Of a stretch of 64,000 bases of DNA, positions 1 to 8,830 are shown one piece after another. The first letter of the stretch is position 1, and every line of letters starts with the position of its first letter. A program made the translations under genes and the position numbers. The notes under the pieces are model-generated. The model saw nothing but the letters and a program-made list of their open reading frames with translations, was not told the DNA's origin and made no database searches. This DNA is from Actinomycetota bacterium (lineage in GTDB: Bacteria; Actinomycetota; Thermoleophilia; BMS3ABIN01), in the NCBI GenBank assembly GCA_016235065.1, contig JACRMB010000003.1:281933-345932 (forward strand). Direction: 5' to 3'.

Positions 1-2
1 CC

Positions 3-2897
3 AACAAAGACAAATGGGAACTGCGTAGACCTGATTTCACGGAACCATTCGAGGGTCAATACGATGTTGGAATCAACCAGCAGAGCTACAATCTGAAAGC
101 GGATATTGCCGGCGGGTCGATCACCCTTTACATCGACGGGTCTGAAGTTGCTGTATTGAATGAGACCTCACCTGCCGCGGGAAGAGCTGGTATCAGGATT
201 CGAAGCGCCGATGCTGACTTCAGTAATGTCAGAATAAACGGTGAGCCGCAGACCCTGACCTGCTGGCAAGCAAACCACGGCGTAGCCTGGACGGGAATCA
301 GTGGCAGTAGCGCCAGGGGTAACGTTCTCCTGGATCCGGCATCGTTAGCCAGCCCCGAACTGTCACCGGAGCTCGACGCATGGTTCAGAATGATGGATTC
401 CATGGGAGCCAGGTATGTGAACTTCCAGCTTTCCTGGGCGGAAATACAGCCCGAGAGTCCCAGCCAGCCATATTCATGGCTTTATTCTGATGCGTTTGCC
501 ATCGCCGCGAACAGATACAACCTGGATATAGTCCCCAATATGCTTTTTGCTCCCATGTGGGCGGTGACGCCTGAATCCCGGAACAGCAGGTTCTACCGGG
601 CATATCCTCCGGTCAATGATGAAGGTGCTTTCGAAACGGCCAGGTTCTCACAATTCGCCACGGCTGCGGCTGACCGGTATAAAAGGGGGGGCCAGCTCGC
701 GGCCATCATGGGCTGGAGCCAGAACAGCCACGGGCAGGCCGACTTCTTCGAAGTGGGGCCTGAATTCAATCTGGGCATTATAAGTGAATGGAAGAACGGC
801 CGCTGGGAGGCGACTAACGCCGGCTGGCTGGGCGACCTTTCGCAATACGTGGATCTCCTGAAAGCAGGGCGTGATTCTGTGAAGAGCGTCTGCCCGGCAT
901 GTCTGGTCCTTAATGGCGGCTCAGCTGATGACTCTATTCCAAATTATTCCATTGGCGATGATCCAGGCCGCAATGATGGATTCGAACCATATCTTGATGA
1001 TGTGAGGCTTTGTAATCCCGATGGATCACTGGCCTGGCGGCAGACTGTATGGCAGGGGATCGACGATCTATATGATGAGATCGAAAGGCGCCCTCCGCCG
1101 GATAACACACCGGGCAGATACTTCGACGTGCTTAACATGCATACGTTCATGTGGAAGGGCTACTCCGCGGAATGGCCGGTCACCGCAGACAGATACGTCA
1201 AATGCAGTTATTACTCCAGCGAGTGCTGGCAGAGATGGTACGAAAAGAGGTTCCAGGAGGTCGTCCGGGTCATGGACGAGCATAACGACCGCAGGGATGT
1301 CTGGCTGGGCGAGACCGGTTTTCCCAGCGCCAGGCCTCCAAATGACTCAGTCGGATTCCTGGGGTTCATCTCGGAGTACCAGCAGGCGATCGCCCTCCAG
1401 ACGGTATACTCGGAGGCCGCAAAGTTCCCATCGATAAAAAAAGTATTCTGGTGGCAGGGATATGACAGTAATTACACCGGCAACCTCGGACTGATCGGGG
1501 ATGATCGATCTGCAAAAGCAGCCTATGTCAGATATGGGCTGTTGTCCGGGAAAACCGTTGACTCCAGGTCTGAATATTCTTTCACCTGGTACGACGATTT
1601 AGCGGGCGACAACTGGATCCTGATGGCCAACCCTGCCGGGGCGGCTTCGGATTCATGGTTCGATCTGACAATAGCTGGTACTGAACGTGACCTCACTGTG
1701 ATGAACAACGGCAAGGTCCTGGCCGGTCAGACAGCAGCTTCCCGGTTCCCCGGGGTCAGGGGTGGTCCGGTAAGGGTGGGTAGCCAGTCTCAGGGAAAGG
1801 CGCTGGCAAGCCAGCGAATCCTCTGGCCCGCCGGCGGTAACTCGCTGGAAGAGGTGATCGGAGCTGACGCTGAAAAGCTCTCCAGCCATTTCTACTGGAC
1901 CTGGTATGACGAGAAGAGTCCGGGCTTCGTGGACTGGATCATGGTTACCAATCCTGGAGAAGAATCGATTCATTATCAGATCAGGGTAGCGAATATCGAG
2001 AGGGACAGAGGCACGATCGCCCCGGGAGCGTATGTGACTCCAAGGTTTGCGGGCATCATGGATGGCCCGGTGGAAGTGGAGGCCTGGGCTGACTCCGTGG
2101 GGGGATCCGTTCCTGCCAGGGTTATGGCATCCCAGCGGGTGCTGTCAAATGACGGCCGTTCATTCAATGAAGTGCCTGGAATCCCGGAAGAAGAGCTTGG
2201 TTCCGTTTACCAGTGGACCTGGTACGATCAGCAGACGCCCGGCGCAGTCAACTGGGTGCTTCTTGCCAATCCCGCGAGCAATCTGATGTTTTATCTGCTC
2301 GAGGTCGGCGCCGGCGGGTGTGATCAGGATGGCACTCCCAGCGGCCTGGCTGGAACAGCCTGTCAGGCCGGGGGGCCGGTCGGCGGCGGTCAATATGTAT
2401 CTGCGGCTTTTCCTGGAATCATGAACGGTCCAGTGACTTTGAAAACCTATTCCGACCCAGGAATGACCGTCCCGGTGAAATCAGTGGCCTCCCAGCGCTC
2501 CCTGTGGGGTCCATCCTTTGAGGAAGTTCCCGGTTTCCCGATCGAGGCGCTAAACAGCAACTATCACTGGACCTGGTATGACCAGCAATCTGACGGCGTG
2601 TCAAACTGGATACTAATGGCCAATCCCTCCACGGAAGAAGCTATTGACGTGGAAATATGGATGAACGGTAAGCGGGCGCAGGAGGGAAAAGGACCGAGTA
2701 CTAACCCGACAACATGGACGCTCACACCTGGACAGACAAGGGTAGCCAGCTTCGGTACCTATATGGGAGGCCCTGTAGAGGTTCGCGCCTCATTGAGTGG
2801 TAATACATGGCCGGCTGGTTCCCGCCCGGTCTTTGCGTCACAGCGGGTACTCTGGAATGGATATTTCAACGAGGTATGGGGTACGGCTCTGGATTAA
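3..2897 (+). CDS. Secreted glycoside-hydrolase-like protein with four C-terminal FTWYD modules (5' partial)
   Basis: The reading frame is open from the left edge, so the N-terminus lies outside the window; a TTG at 156 is the first in-window start-like codon but is inside the domain. Residues here count from base 3. Residues 1-70 look like the end of a LamG/concanavalin-like beta-sandwich (LYIDGSEVAVLN). Residues ~85-500 look like a clan-A (beta/alpha)8 glycosidase: FQLSWAEIQP, a possible acid/base in EVGPEFN (E250/E254) and a probable nucleophile in WLGETGFP (E437). Residues ~527-964 are four modules of ~105 residues beginning FTWYD or WTWYD and ending ASQR-LW-FNEV-G. A surface or cell-wall polysaccharide role is inference. 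The same modules end the gene at 9240-11510. The next gene is convergent, 16 bp away. Confidence 0.75.
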   Translation, partial: NKDKWELRRPDFTEPFEGQYDVGINQQSYNLKADIAGGSITLYIDGSEVAVLNETSPAAGRAGIRIRSADADFSNVRINGEPQTLTCWQANHGVAWTGISGSSARGNVLLDPASLASPELSPELDAWFRMMDSMGARYVNFQLSWAEIQPESPSQPYSWLYSDAFAIAANRYNLDIVPNMLFAPMWAVTPESRNSRFYRAYPPVNDEGAFETARFSQFATAAADRYKRGGQLAAIMGWSQNSHGQADFFEVGPEFNLGIISEWKNGRWEATNAGWLGDLSQYVDLLKAGRDSVKSVCPACLVLNGGSADDSIPNYSIGDDPGRNDGFEPYLDDVRLCNPDGSLAWRQTVWQGIDDLYDEIERRPPPDNTPGRYFDVLNMHTFMWKGYSAEWPVTADRYVKCSYYSSECWQRWYEKRFQEVVRVMDEHNDRRDVWLGETGFPSARPPNDSVGFLGFISEYQQAIALQTVYSEAAKFPSIKKVFWWQGYDSNYTGNLGLIGDDRSAKAAYVRYGLLSGKTVDSRSEYSFTWYDDLAGDNWILMANPAGAASDSWFDLTIAGTERDLTVMNNGKVLAGQTAASRFPGVRGGPVRVGSQSQGKALASQRILWPAGGNSLEEVIGADAEKLSSHFYWTWYDEKSPGFVDWIMVTNPGEESIHYQIRVANIERDRGTIAPGAYVTPRFAGIMDGPVEVEAWADSVGGSVPARVMASQRVLSNDGRSFNEVPGIPEEELGSVYQWTWYDQQTPGAVNWVLLANPASNLMFYLLEVGAGGCDQDGTPSGLAGTACQAGGPVGGGQYVSAAFPGIMNGPVTLKTYSDPGMTVPVKSVASQRSLWGPSFEEVPGFPIEALNSNYHWTWYDQQSDGVSNWILMANPSTEEAIDVEIWMNGKRAQEGKGPSTNPTTWTLTPGQTRVASFGTYMGGPVEVRASLSGNTWPAGSRPVFASQRVLWNGYFNEVWGTALD
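1581..2894 (+). repeat. Four tandem FTWYD protein modules
   Basis: Modules start at about 1581, 1893, 2211 and 2562. Each has W-T-W-Y-D, then NWI-MANP, then F-G-MGGPVEV, then a closing ASQRVL with FNEV-G. The repeats are diverged at DNA level, so they are old protein duplications and not recent DNA repeats. Confidence 0.85.
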
Positions 2898-2913
2898 CTG
2901 CCCCGCAGGAGTT

Positions 2914-3393
2914 TCACCCCGAGCTTCTGCCGCCTCTTGCGTCAAGCGCTTTCTTGAACAGGAAAAGAGGCAGGACGACGCCGGCGATCAGCGCGCAGAG
3001 CCAAACGATCAGGCTTGCCAGCAACCAGGTGCTGATGCCGCTGATGTTAAGGCCATCTGAAAGTGTATCCGTCACCAGGAGCCCGACAAATGTCGTCACC
3101 AGGGCGACGCCTCCGGTCAGGGCTGGCAGGTTCTTGAGCGAGATCGAGATGAGCAGGGGACCTGCCACAACCTCCACGGCGGTGAAGATCAGGGTCGCGG
3201 TCACGAATGCGGTCGGGTCGATTGTGAATTCCGGACTGAGGATCAGATCGGCCATTATCAGGCCCACTGCGTTGGCTATCAGATGCAGGCAGGCGCTTGC
3301 CAGCAAACGGATCAAGATGGCCTCCTCTTCAGTCGTGGCTGGTAATTCCGAAGTGCTATCCGCCAGGGTGAAGCAGTGCACCTCACTTCTCAC
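2914..3393 (-). CDS. Four-helix membrane protein, phage-holin-4/YvlD-like
   Basis: 159 residues. After a short soluble N-terminus come four hydrophobic segments: ~25-48, ~60-82, ~90-112 and ~120-148. The last ends in a basic tail (FKKALDARGGR). The pattern resembles the small 'phage holin family 4' membrane proteins, most of which are chromosomal and of unknown role. The start is GTG at 3393, behind a GGGGG run seven bases upstream. It is convergent with the glycosidase-like gene and divergent from the STAS-like gene. The family assignment rests on topology more than on diagnostic residues, so treat the function as unknown. Confidence 0.55.
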   Translation of the reverse strand: MRSEVHCFTLADSTSELPATTEEEAILIRLLASACLHLIANAVGLIMADLILSPEFTIDPTAFVTATLIFTAVEVVAGPLLISISLKNLPALTGGVALVTTFVGLLVTDTLSDGLNISGISTWLLASLIVWLCALIAGVVLPLFLFKKALDARGGRSSG

Positions 3394-3527
3394 TGGTTAT
3401 CCCCCGCTGGCAGGATGTTAAGCCTGGCGCAGGGCGGCATCCGCTGGTTTTTTATTTCGCGGCCACGGGTAGATTCCTGTTATCCCGGACTGCGGAGTGC
3501 GAGCGTTCCGGCAACAGGAGGTGCAGA

Positions 3528-3884
3528 ATGCTGGAGAAGATGAAAGAGAGCCGCGGCAATATAGTCGGCTTCAAGGCAATCGGGACGATCAGGCCGCCGG
3601 ACTACGACGAGCTGGTTCCCATGTTCGAAAAGCTGGTCTGGGAGGAAGGCACCCTCAGGGTGCTAATGGATCTCAGCGAGTTCAGGTCAGAGTCGCCCAG
3701 CGCCTGGAAGGCCGATCTGAACTTCGGCCGGGAGTTCCACCAGAAGATCGAGAAGCTGGCGATAGTAGGGGACAAGCATTGGGAAAAGTGGCTGGCCGAC
3801 TTCTGCGCCCCTTTCTATGCCCGCGAAGCCCGCTATTTTCATACCGACGATATCATCGCCGCCTGGGATTGGTTGCGAAAATAG
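3528..3884 (+). CDS. SpoIIAA-like (STAS-fold) protein
   Basis: 118 residues, the usual length of the SpoIIAA-like family (PF11964). Visible family features are an early IVGFKAIGTI strand, the DYDELVPMFEKLV helix, the LRVLMDLSEF strand, the acidic-aromatic LNFGREFHQKIEKLAIVGDKHWEKW segment, and a C-terminal AREARYFHTDDIIAAWDWL helix. These proteins are small and cytoplasmic, with no agreed biochemical role; a phospholipid-binding or anti-sigma-like role is suggested by fold only. A strong GGAGG lies seven bases before the ATG. It appears to be a single-gene unit. Confidence 0.8.
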   Translation: MLEKMKESRGNIVGFKAIGTIRPPDYDELVPMFEKLVWEEGTLRVLMDLSEFRSESPSAWKADLNFGREFHQKIEKLAIVGDKHWEKWLADFCAPFYAREARYFHTDDIIAAWDWLRK

Positions 3885-3909
3885 GCCGGCAACTAGTGGC
3901 CGCTGCTCT

Positions 3910-4818
3910 TCAGCTGGTAGTTCTAATCTCCGAAGGAAACTGTTCGACCAGCTCTGAAAGATCATCGACCCTATGTTCCAGCGCCCTGCTATCTCTCAAT
4001 ATCTCTTTTCCCAGAGGATCGAGGATTTCGTTCAAAGCCTCGAGTTCTCCATCGCTTAAATCCACAGACTGTTTGTAAGCTTTGTCAACCGCCGCATTAT
4101 CCCAGTTGGAATAAGCATCTATGTATGCCTGCGTCGCAGAAGCCATTCCGACAGTATGAGAAACAAGTTTGTCCAGGGACTGCTGCAGGGAATGCGGCAC
4201 CTTTATTGACCTGTAGTCATCAGCATATTTTTCGTATTTTGACTTTACGTCAGAATATATGGTTGTAAGCTCGGTGGGATCTTCAACAATCGATGGAACA
4301 TATATGGTGTTTATTTCATTGATCTGGTCCTTGCGGATGTTTTTTAATGCCATGACCAAAAGGAAAGCCGCCCTGGCTTTCTGCAACGAACTGACCGCGT
4401 CCGCGCGGTTATCCAGGACAGCCTGGTTACGCTCTGCGCATACCGAACACTCGCTGGGCGGCTCTGGAAGTGACGGGTCCGCGGAAAGATCAGCGATTGC
4501 TTCATCAATCGAAGACAAAGTATTGTCTATGTCTTCCTGGGTGGCCCTTTTTTCGTGGTCCGGGTCGACTGATTCCAAACCTGGATAGACCGTCGTAGCC
4601 TCGACACTCACGAACGAAAGGGAATCAGAAAGCGCTATTGCTCCTCGCTGGAGTTGCTTTTTCGATTCAGTGACCTTGGCGATGAAGTCTGGGTAGAATG
4701 CTTCTTCCGGGGAAGGTGTTTGGCTGCATCCGTTCAAAAATCCACCAAAAAAGATGATGAAAAAAATTATCAGTACGATCGGGATGGAAAACGGAAATTT
4801 CCTCGCAGTGAATTGCAT
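3910..4818 (-). CDS. Predicted helical lipoprotein
   Basis: 302 residues. The N-terminus has basic residues, a hydrophobic run (IPIVLIIFFIIFFGGF) and a lipobox LNGC, so the mature protein should be lipidated at Cys31 and surface-held. The rest is predicted mostly alpha-helical and rich in Ser/Asp/Glu, with a CSVCAERN motif near residue 125 that could form a disulfide. No enzymatic motif is visible and I do not recognise the family. GC content is lower than in neighbouring genes, which hints at accessory or transferred DNA. The ribosome binding site is weak. Confidence 0.7.
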   Translation of the reverse strand: MQFTARKFPFSIPIVLIIFFIIFFGGFLNGCSQTPSPEEAFYPDFIAKVTESKKQLQRGAIALSDSLSFVSVEATTVYPGLESVDPDHEKRATQEDIDNTLSSIDEAIADLSADPSLPEPPSECSVCAERNQAVLDNRADAVSSLQKARAAFLLVMALKNIRKDQINEINTIYVPSIVEDPTELTTIYSDVKSKYEKYADDYRSIKVPHSLQQSLDKLVSHTVGMASATQAYIDAYSNWDNAAVDKAYKQSVDLSDGELEALNEILDPLGKEILRDSRALEHRVDDLSELVEQFPSEIRTTS

Positions 4819-4916
4819 GCGGCGATACTATCACGGATAGGATGAATATTTTTTATTTTTAAATGAAAAATTGCGCATTCGTGACCGGAAGTTTCAATTC
4901 TCAGATGAAAATAATC

Positions 4917-5732
4917 CTATGGCTTCATGCCGACCGCATAGATGACCCCGACCTCCAGCTTGATTCCGTCGGCGGTCCTCAGTGCCCCGACCTCCTGTAA
5001 ATGCTCTGTGCGGAAGCGCTCCCGGTCCTCGTCGGTCATCTGGTCCACAAGGCGCCGGAACCCGGCGTTCCAGATGATATCCCACCATTCGTCGGTGCTG
5101 TCCAGAAAGTAACCGACGTTATCCATCTCGATCCAGACATCCTCGATGCCGGCGGACCCGAACAGATGACGGCACCCTTCTTCCGAGGCGATCCGCTTCC
5201 AGCCAGGTTCAGGCGGCTCGACGCCGTAGCGTTTGAGACGCTGGTTGAACATCCCGGTCAGGGGCTGGAACAGGTTCTCCTGAAAACCCGATATCGCGAC
5301 CTTGCCCCCGGCTCTGACCTTCGAGGCCATGTGTGCGAGCTGGCCGGCCATGTCCTCAACGAAGAAGATGCCGAACGAGCAGACCGCGGCGTCGAATGAG
5401 CCATCGGGGAATTCCAGAGACTGCATGTCCATCTCGATGAACTCGACGTTGCTGACATGCATGTCGGTCGCCTTGAGCTGAGCCTGCTCGATCATGCCGC
5501 CGGCAAAATCCACGCCGGTGACCCGTCCTTCAGGCAGGCGCCTGGCGATCGCGAAAGCCGCGTGACCGGTACCGGTCGCCACGTCGAGCACATGCTCGCC
5601 GCCGCCGAGATCCAGATGATCGGCAAGCAGGGTGGCGCTGTTGGGGAAGAACCGCAGCGCCTCGCCATCATAGCCTTCGGCCACGGTGTCGAACGTTTCC
5701 CGGAGGAGGGCCTTTTTTGACTGATCGTCCAA
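4917..5732 (-). CDS. Class I SAM-dependent methyltransferase
   Basis: About 271 residues from the chosen TTG start at 5732, preceded by GAGGG. The open frame continues upstream to 6044 but would then overlap the SnoaL-like gene, so I reject the longer start. The UbiE/COQ5-like Rossmann signature is clear: ETFDTVAEGYD at the N-terminus, VLDVATGTGHAA (motif I), VTGVDFAGGMI (motif II), and FPDGSFDAAVCSFGIFFVEDM (motifs III/IV). The C-terminal half (EPPEPGWKRIASEEGCRHLFGSAG) resembles small-molecule methyltransferases. The substrate is unknown. The SnoaL-like gene lies just upstream on the same strand, so the two may be co-transcribed. Confidence 0.8.
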   Translation of the reverse strand: MDDQSKKALLRETFDTVAEGYDGEALRFFPNSATLLADHLDLGGGEHVLDVATGTGHAAFAIARRLPEGRVTGVDFAGGMIEQAQLKATDMHVSNVEFIEMDMQSLEFPDGSFDAAVCSFGIFFVEDMAGQLAHMASKVRAGGKVAISGFQENLFQPLTGMFNQRLKRYGVEPPEPGWKRIASEEGCRHLFGSAGIEDVWIEMDNVGYFLDSTDEWWDIIWNAGFRRLVDQMTDEDRERFRTEHLQEVGALRTADGIKLEVGVIYAVGMKP

Positions 5733-5808
5733 AGTGCCCTCATTATATGATACTGAGGAAAATGAGGGAAAGAGCGACGAATCGTCATCCAGGGGACCGC
5801 GAGTCTGG

Positions 5809-6270
5809 CTATCCGTCGAGATACAGCGAACTGCCGCCGGGGTATTCCACATGGGGCTCGATGCCGCCGAGCTGCGCCAGCAGGCCCATGGTATCAGTGA
5901 CTCCCCAATGCTCCTGGATGACGCCGTCGTTGAACCGGATCTCATCCATGGAGTCAAAGTAGATATGCTTGCCGGTCGCCTCGATGCCGGCGAACTCATT
6001 CTGGTGAGTCCCTTCCCACCGGCAGCGCATGAAGACCTTCTCACCTTCGGCGACCATGTCTTCGATGCTGACCCTGATGTCAGGAAATGCCGTTCTGAAG
6101 ACCTTCACCAGTTCCTTGATGCCGGTGCGCCCGGCAGGCTTCTGATCGCCGAAATCCTCATGGTCCTGGATACCGGAGTCAAGCAGCTCATCAACCAGTT
6201 CGAGGTTCCCGTTGCCGTAGACTTCCTCGAGGTAGCGCCGGGCGGTATCCTTGTTGGCTTCCGATGACAT
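5809..6270 (-). CDS. SnoaL-like ester cyclase/NTF2-fold protein
   Basis: 153 residues with the layout of the SnoaL-like polyketide-cyclase family (PF07366). There is an N-terminal helix (NKDTARRYLEEVYGNGNLELVDELL), a central DPGIQDHEDF-type strand, FRTAFPDIRVSIEDMVAEGEKVFMRCRWEGTHQ, and the GIEATGKHIYFDSMDEIRFNDG strand pair. The bulk of this family in environmental bacteria is uncharacterised, so a polyketide role should not be assumed. The start is ATG with GGGAGG seven bases upstream. It precedes the methyltransferase on the same strand by 76 bp. Confidence 0.8.
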   Translation of the reverse strand: MSSEANKDTARRYLEEVYGNGNLELVDELLDSGIQDHEDFGDQKPAGRTGIKELVKVFRTAFPDIRVSIEDMVAEGEKVFMRCRWEGTHQNEFAGIEATGKHIYFDSMDEIRFNDGVIQEHWGVTDTMGLLAQLGGIEPHVEYPGGSSLYLDG

Positions 6271-6407
6271 GAAGCGCCTCCCTTTCGTTCTGTGATTGCG
6301 GACGTCAATGATCGACTATCTCACAATACCCGGTTAAGGGGAGGATTTAACCGAAGCCGGATCACAACCGCATGCACCTCGGGATTTTTAGTCTTATGGC
6401 GCCGGAC

Positions 6408-6980
6408 TTACCGTCTCATGGCGCCAGCTGCCGGGCTGCTTCCGGTTTGTGGTGCGCCGCTGCCCATCGTTCCCGGGTGAGGACCGGTTCCGGTGCCGCC
6501 GCCCATCGTGCCAGGCGAGTAGGTTCCTGCATCACCAGCAGGTCCCATAGTGCCCGGATCCATGTAACCGGTACCACCGGTTCCAGGGCCCATATCAGCG
6601 GGATCCATATATCCGGTTCCCGTGCCCGAATCTCCTGTCTGCATGCCATAGCCGGGCGTGCCATAAGCAGGTCCCATCCCTGCTGGCTGCTGCATGTGGC
6701 TGGCGGCTTCGACCTGCGCGGCATGGGCTCTCATCTGGCCGGCGGCAAGGGCAAAGTGATCCGCCATGGTCCCACTGGAACCTGGCATGGTCGAACCAGT
6801 CGCAGCACGGCCGGCCGTAGCTGTATCACCGCCTTGCAGGCTTCCCGGATGGGTGGCTACATCGAGCCTGTGGCCGTAACCGCCATCCATATAGCCGGAC
6901 TCCCTCGCGGAAGCCAGGCTGCCTGCAGCCAGCAGCAAAACCGCGGAGATTATAATTATTGATGTGACTCTGAATATCAT
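6408..6980 (-). CDS. Secreted Gly/Thr/Met-rich low-complexity protein
   Basis: 190 residues from ATG 6980, chosen over 7007 because GGAAGG sits at the right distance and the signal peptide (IFRVTSIIIISAVLLLAAGSLASA) then starts at once. The mature protein is low complexity: a His/Ala/Gln-containing half, then many GY-MDP-MGPGTGGTG-like repeats. No enzyme motif is seen. Its composition and signal peptide resemble those of the next gene upstream (7046-7372). An extracytoplasmic matrix or metal-binding role is only a guess. Confidence 0.65.
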   Translation of the reverse strand: MIFRVTSIIIISAVLLLAAGSLASARESGYMDGGYGHRLDVATHPGSLQGGDTATAGRAATGSTMPGSSGTMADHFALAAGQMRAHAAQVEAASHMQQPAGMGPAYGTPGYGMQTGDSGTGTGYMDPADMGPGTGGTGYMDPGTMGPAGDAGTYSPGTMGGGTGTGPHPGTMGSGAPQTGSSPAAGAMRR

Positions 6981-7011
6981 CTGAACACCTTCCGTTGCAT
7001 TCCACATATGA

Positions 7012-7035
7012 AAAGCGGCCCGAATGGGCCGCTTT
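7012..7035 (-). terminator. Rho-independent terminator
   Basis: A perfect 10-bp stem (7012-7021 with 7026-7035) has a GAAT loop and is followed on the minus strand by TTTTC. It lies just after the stop of the 7046-7372 gene and before the start of 6408-6980, separating the two secreted-protein genes. Confidence 0.8.
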
Positions 7036-7045
7036 CGGTCTACGT

Positions 7046-7372
7046 TCAGCGGGTGGCGGTAGTGGCGGTATCCCTGCAGATATTCGCCATCTCGTCCCAG
7101 TTGCCGGTATTCATGGCGTCACGCATACGGTCACGATTCTCAGTCGTCATGTGGGTGCCATTGCCCATCATGCCGTTACCATCTGTTCCGTTCATCATGC
7201 CGGGGCCATGGGTGCCTGAGCCCGTGCCACCCATCATGCCGGGGCCATAAGTGCCGCCTGACCCGCCCATCATGCCGCCGCCGAACGGGGTGTTTCCCTG
7301 TGCGAGGACTGCGCTGGCACCTACAAGGAGGATGATGAGCGCGGTTACGCCGATTATTGTTAATCTGGACAT
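7046..7372 (-). CDS. Small secreted Met/Gly-rich protein
   Basis: 108 residues from ATG 7372, which follows AAGGGAG; a longer frame to 7444 lacks a site. A signal peptide (LTIIGVTALIILLVGASAVLAQ) is followed by repeats of GPGMMGGTGSGTHG type carrying about ten Met residues. A short charged tail (ENRDRMRDAMNTGNWDEMANICRDT) contains one Cys. Met-rich exported proteins often bind copper or silver in known systems, but no CXXC, His cluster or copper enzyme is adjacent, so this remains a possibility only. Confidence 0.65.
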   Translation of the reverse strand: MSRLTIIGVTALIILLVGASAVLAQGNTPFGGGMMGGSGGTYGPGMMGGTGSGTHGPGMMNGTDGNGMMGNGTHMTTENRDRMRDAMNTGNWDEMANICRDTATTATR

Positions 7373-7477
7373 TATTCTGCTCCCTTCTGAGCATTCGTTT
7401 ATATGATCATTATCGCCAGTTATCATTAAGGGAAGGTGTCGCAAATATGATGTTTTCGTGAAGATTGGGGCGAGATT

Positions 7478-7517
7478 ATCAGGGCATTCCCCGCAGGTTT
7501 AATCAGGGCATATCCCC
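7478..7517 (+). promoter_or_regulatory. Direct repeat, possible operator
   Basis: The motif ATCAGGGCAT-(A)-TCCCC occurs at 7478-7492 and 7502-7517, 24 bases apart. It lies in the divergent gap between the Met-rich secreted gene and the PAS gene. The spacing puts both copies on a similar helix face. The regulator is unknown. Confidence 0.35.
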
Positions 7518-7598
7518 ATAGTTTCGTGACTATTTGCCTGCTAGATTCTATATTCCAGGGTACAGCTGAGACTCAATCTACTTTCTGGAGCGGGAAAA

Positions 7599-8087
7599 AT
7601 GACTGATTTCGATGTGGGCAACGATCTAATCTCCAGTATGGCTACCATGGATAAACGGGTTCCGGGCAAGGACCAGAGCAAGGACCAGGACCAGGGTGCG
7701 ACGCATCTGAGTTACCTGGGGCGTGGGCTGCTGGAGATCCTCGACGCGCTCCCCTTCTACGTCCTGCTGATCGATAAGAACCATCGCATATTGCTGGCCA
7801 ATAAAGCCACGCTTGATGTTTTGGGGAAGGAAGCGAGTGAGATCGTCGGTCAGGCATGCCCGCGGGTGGTTCACGGCCTGCATCACGGATCTTATCAGGG
7901 ATGCCCTCTAGAACAGGCTGTATCGACCAACGAAGCCGTCGAGTGGGAACACTTTGACGACAACTCAGGGCGATGGCTGAAAACGGCTGTCTATCCCACG
8001 GCGGTCAAGTCTATCGATGGTCAGGGAGTCTATTTCCATATGGTGCAGGATATCACCGAGCAAAAAGAGGCATTGGGGGAAGCTTAG
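7599..8087 (+). CDS. Stand-alone PAS-domain protein
   Basis: 162 residues. The first 45 are charged and probably unstructured (a KDQ-rich stretch). Residues ~48-155 form one PAS domain: ILDALPFYVLLIDKNHRILLAN, the ACPRVVHGLHHGSYQGCPLEQA segment with two Cys and an HG typical of PAS domains in sensor kinases, and the closing VYFHMVQDITEQKE. There is no kinase, cyclase or HTH output, so it would act by protein contact or as a detached sensor. It is followed by a strong terminator and is monocistronic. Confidence 0.8.
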   Translation: MTDFDVGNDLISSMATMDKRVPGKDQSKDQDQGATHLSYLGRGLLEILDALPFYVLLIDKNHRILLANKATLDVLGKEASEIVGQACPRVVHGLHHGSYQGCPLEQAVSTNEAVEWEHFDDNSGRWLKTAVYPTAVKSIDGQGVYFHMVQDITEQKEALGEA

Positions 8088-8123
8088 CCGGGGAATAGAA
8101 CAAACGGAGAAAACGCAATATTA

Positions 8124-8152
8124 TTAAACCGCTCATGGCGGTTTAATTTTTT
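8124..8152 (+). terminator. Rho-independent terminator
   Basis: A 9-bp perfect stem (8124-8132 with 8138-8146) with a 5-base loop is followed by a T-rich run. It closes the PAS gene transcript. Confidence 0.85.
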
Positions 8153-8167
8153 GAAGGGAGTAGCTTG

Positions 8168-8734
8168 ATGAAAAAATCTCTGGGCGCCAAGACCATAGCG
8201 TTTCCCGTGCCAGCCTGGGCCATCGGCACTTATGACGACGAAGGCAAACCAAACGTCATGACCGCCGCCTGGACCGGCATCTGCTGCTCGCGGCCGCCCA
8301 GCATGGCGGTTTCGCTGCGCGAGGCGACCTCATCCCACGGAAACCTGGTGGCTCGCAAGGCTTTTACCATCAGCATCCCTTCAGAAGAACAGGTGCGAGA
8401 GATCGATTACATCGGCGTCGTCTCCGGCCGCGACCGTGACAAGTTCGCAGACCTGGGCCTCACTGCCGCCCGCGCCGAGCACGTCGACGCTCCATATATC
8501 GAGGAGTTCCCGGTGATTATCGAATGCAGGCTGACACACACGGTCGAGCTCGGCCTGCATACGCACTTCATCGGCGAGATCATGGACGTCAAGGCCGATG
8601 AGGCGGTCCTCGATGAAAAAGGGCAGCCGGAATCGGCTAAAGTAAGGCCGGTTGTCTTCGGCCCCGGCGACCGTTCCTATCATGGTCTCGGCGCGTACCT
8701 TGGGCGCGCGTTCTCGATCGGGCGCAAGAAGTAG
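8168..8734 (+). CDS. Flavin reductase-like FMN-binding protein
   Basis: 188 residues. ATG 8168 is chosen over the TTG at 8165 because GGGAG is seven bases before it. It matches the flavin reductase-like/flavoredoxin family: AFPVPAWAIGTYDDEGKPNVMTAAWTGI (strand pair around FMN), PSMAVSLREATSSHGNL, FTISIPS, the GRDRDKFADLGL helix and HTHFIGEIMDV. Members bind FMN and act in flavin reduction or as electron carriers in anaerobes. The gene stands alone between a terminator and the next gene's own ribosome binding site. Confidence 0.85.
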   Translation: MKKSLGAKTIAFPVPAWAIGTYDDEGKPNVMTAAWTGICCSRPPSMAVSLREATSSHGNLVARKAFTISIPSEEQVREIDYIGVVSGRDRDKFADLGLTAARAEHVDAPYIEEFPVIIECRLTHTVELGLHTHFIGEIMDVKADEAVLDEKGQPESAKVRPVVFGPGDRSYHGLGAYLGRAFSIGRKK

Positions 8735-8830
8735 CATGACTCCTGCCTCTTCCCCAGTTTAAGTATTTTACAATGGGGAATACCTTCTCGCGGCATATTA
8801 CGAAAATGAAACTTATCAAGGAGTCTCATT

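Noticed and set aside
5733..6044. N-terminal extension of the methyltransferase
   Set aside because: The frame stays open but would overlap the SnoaL-like gene on the same strand, and the extra residues are low-complexity Arg/Ser-rich sequence.
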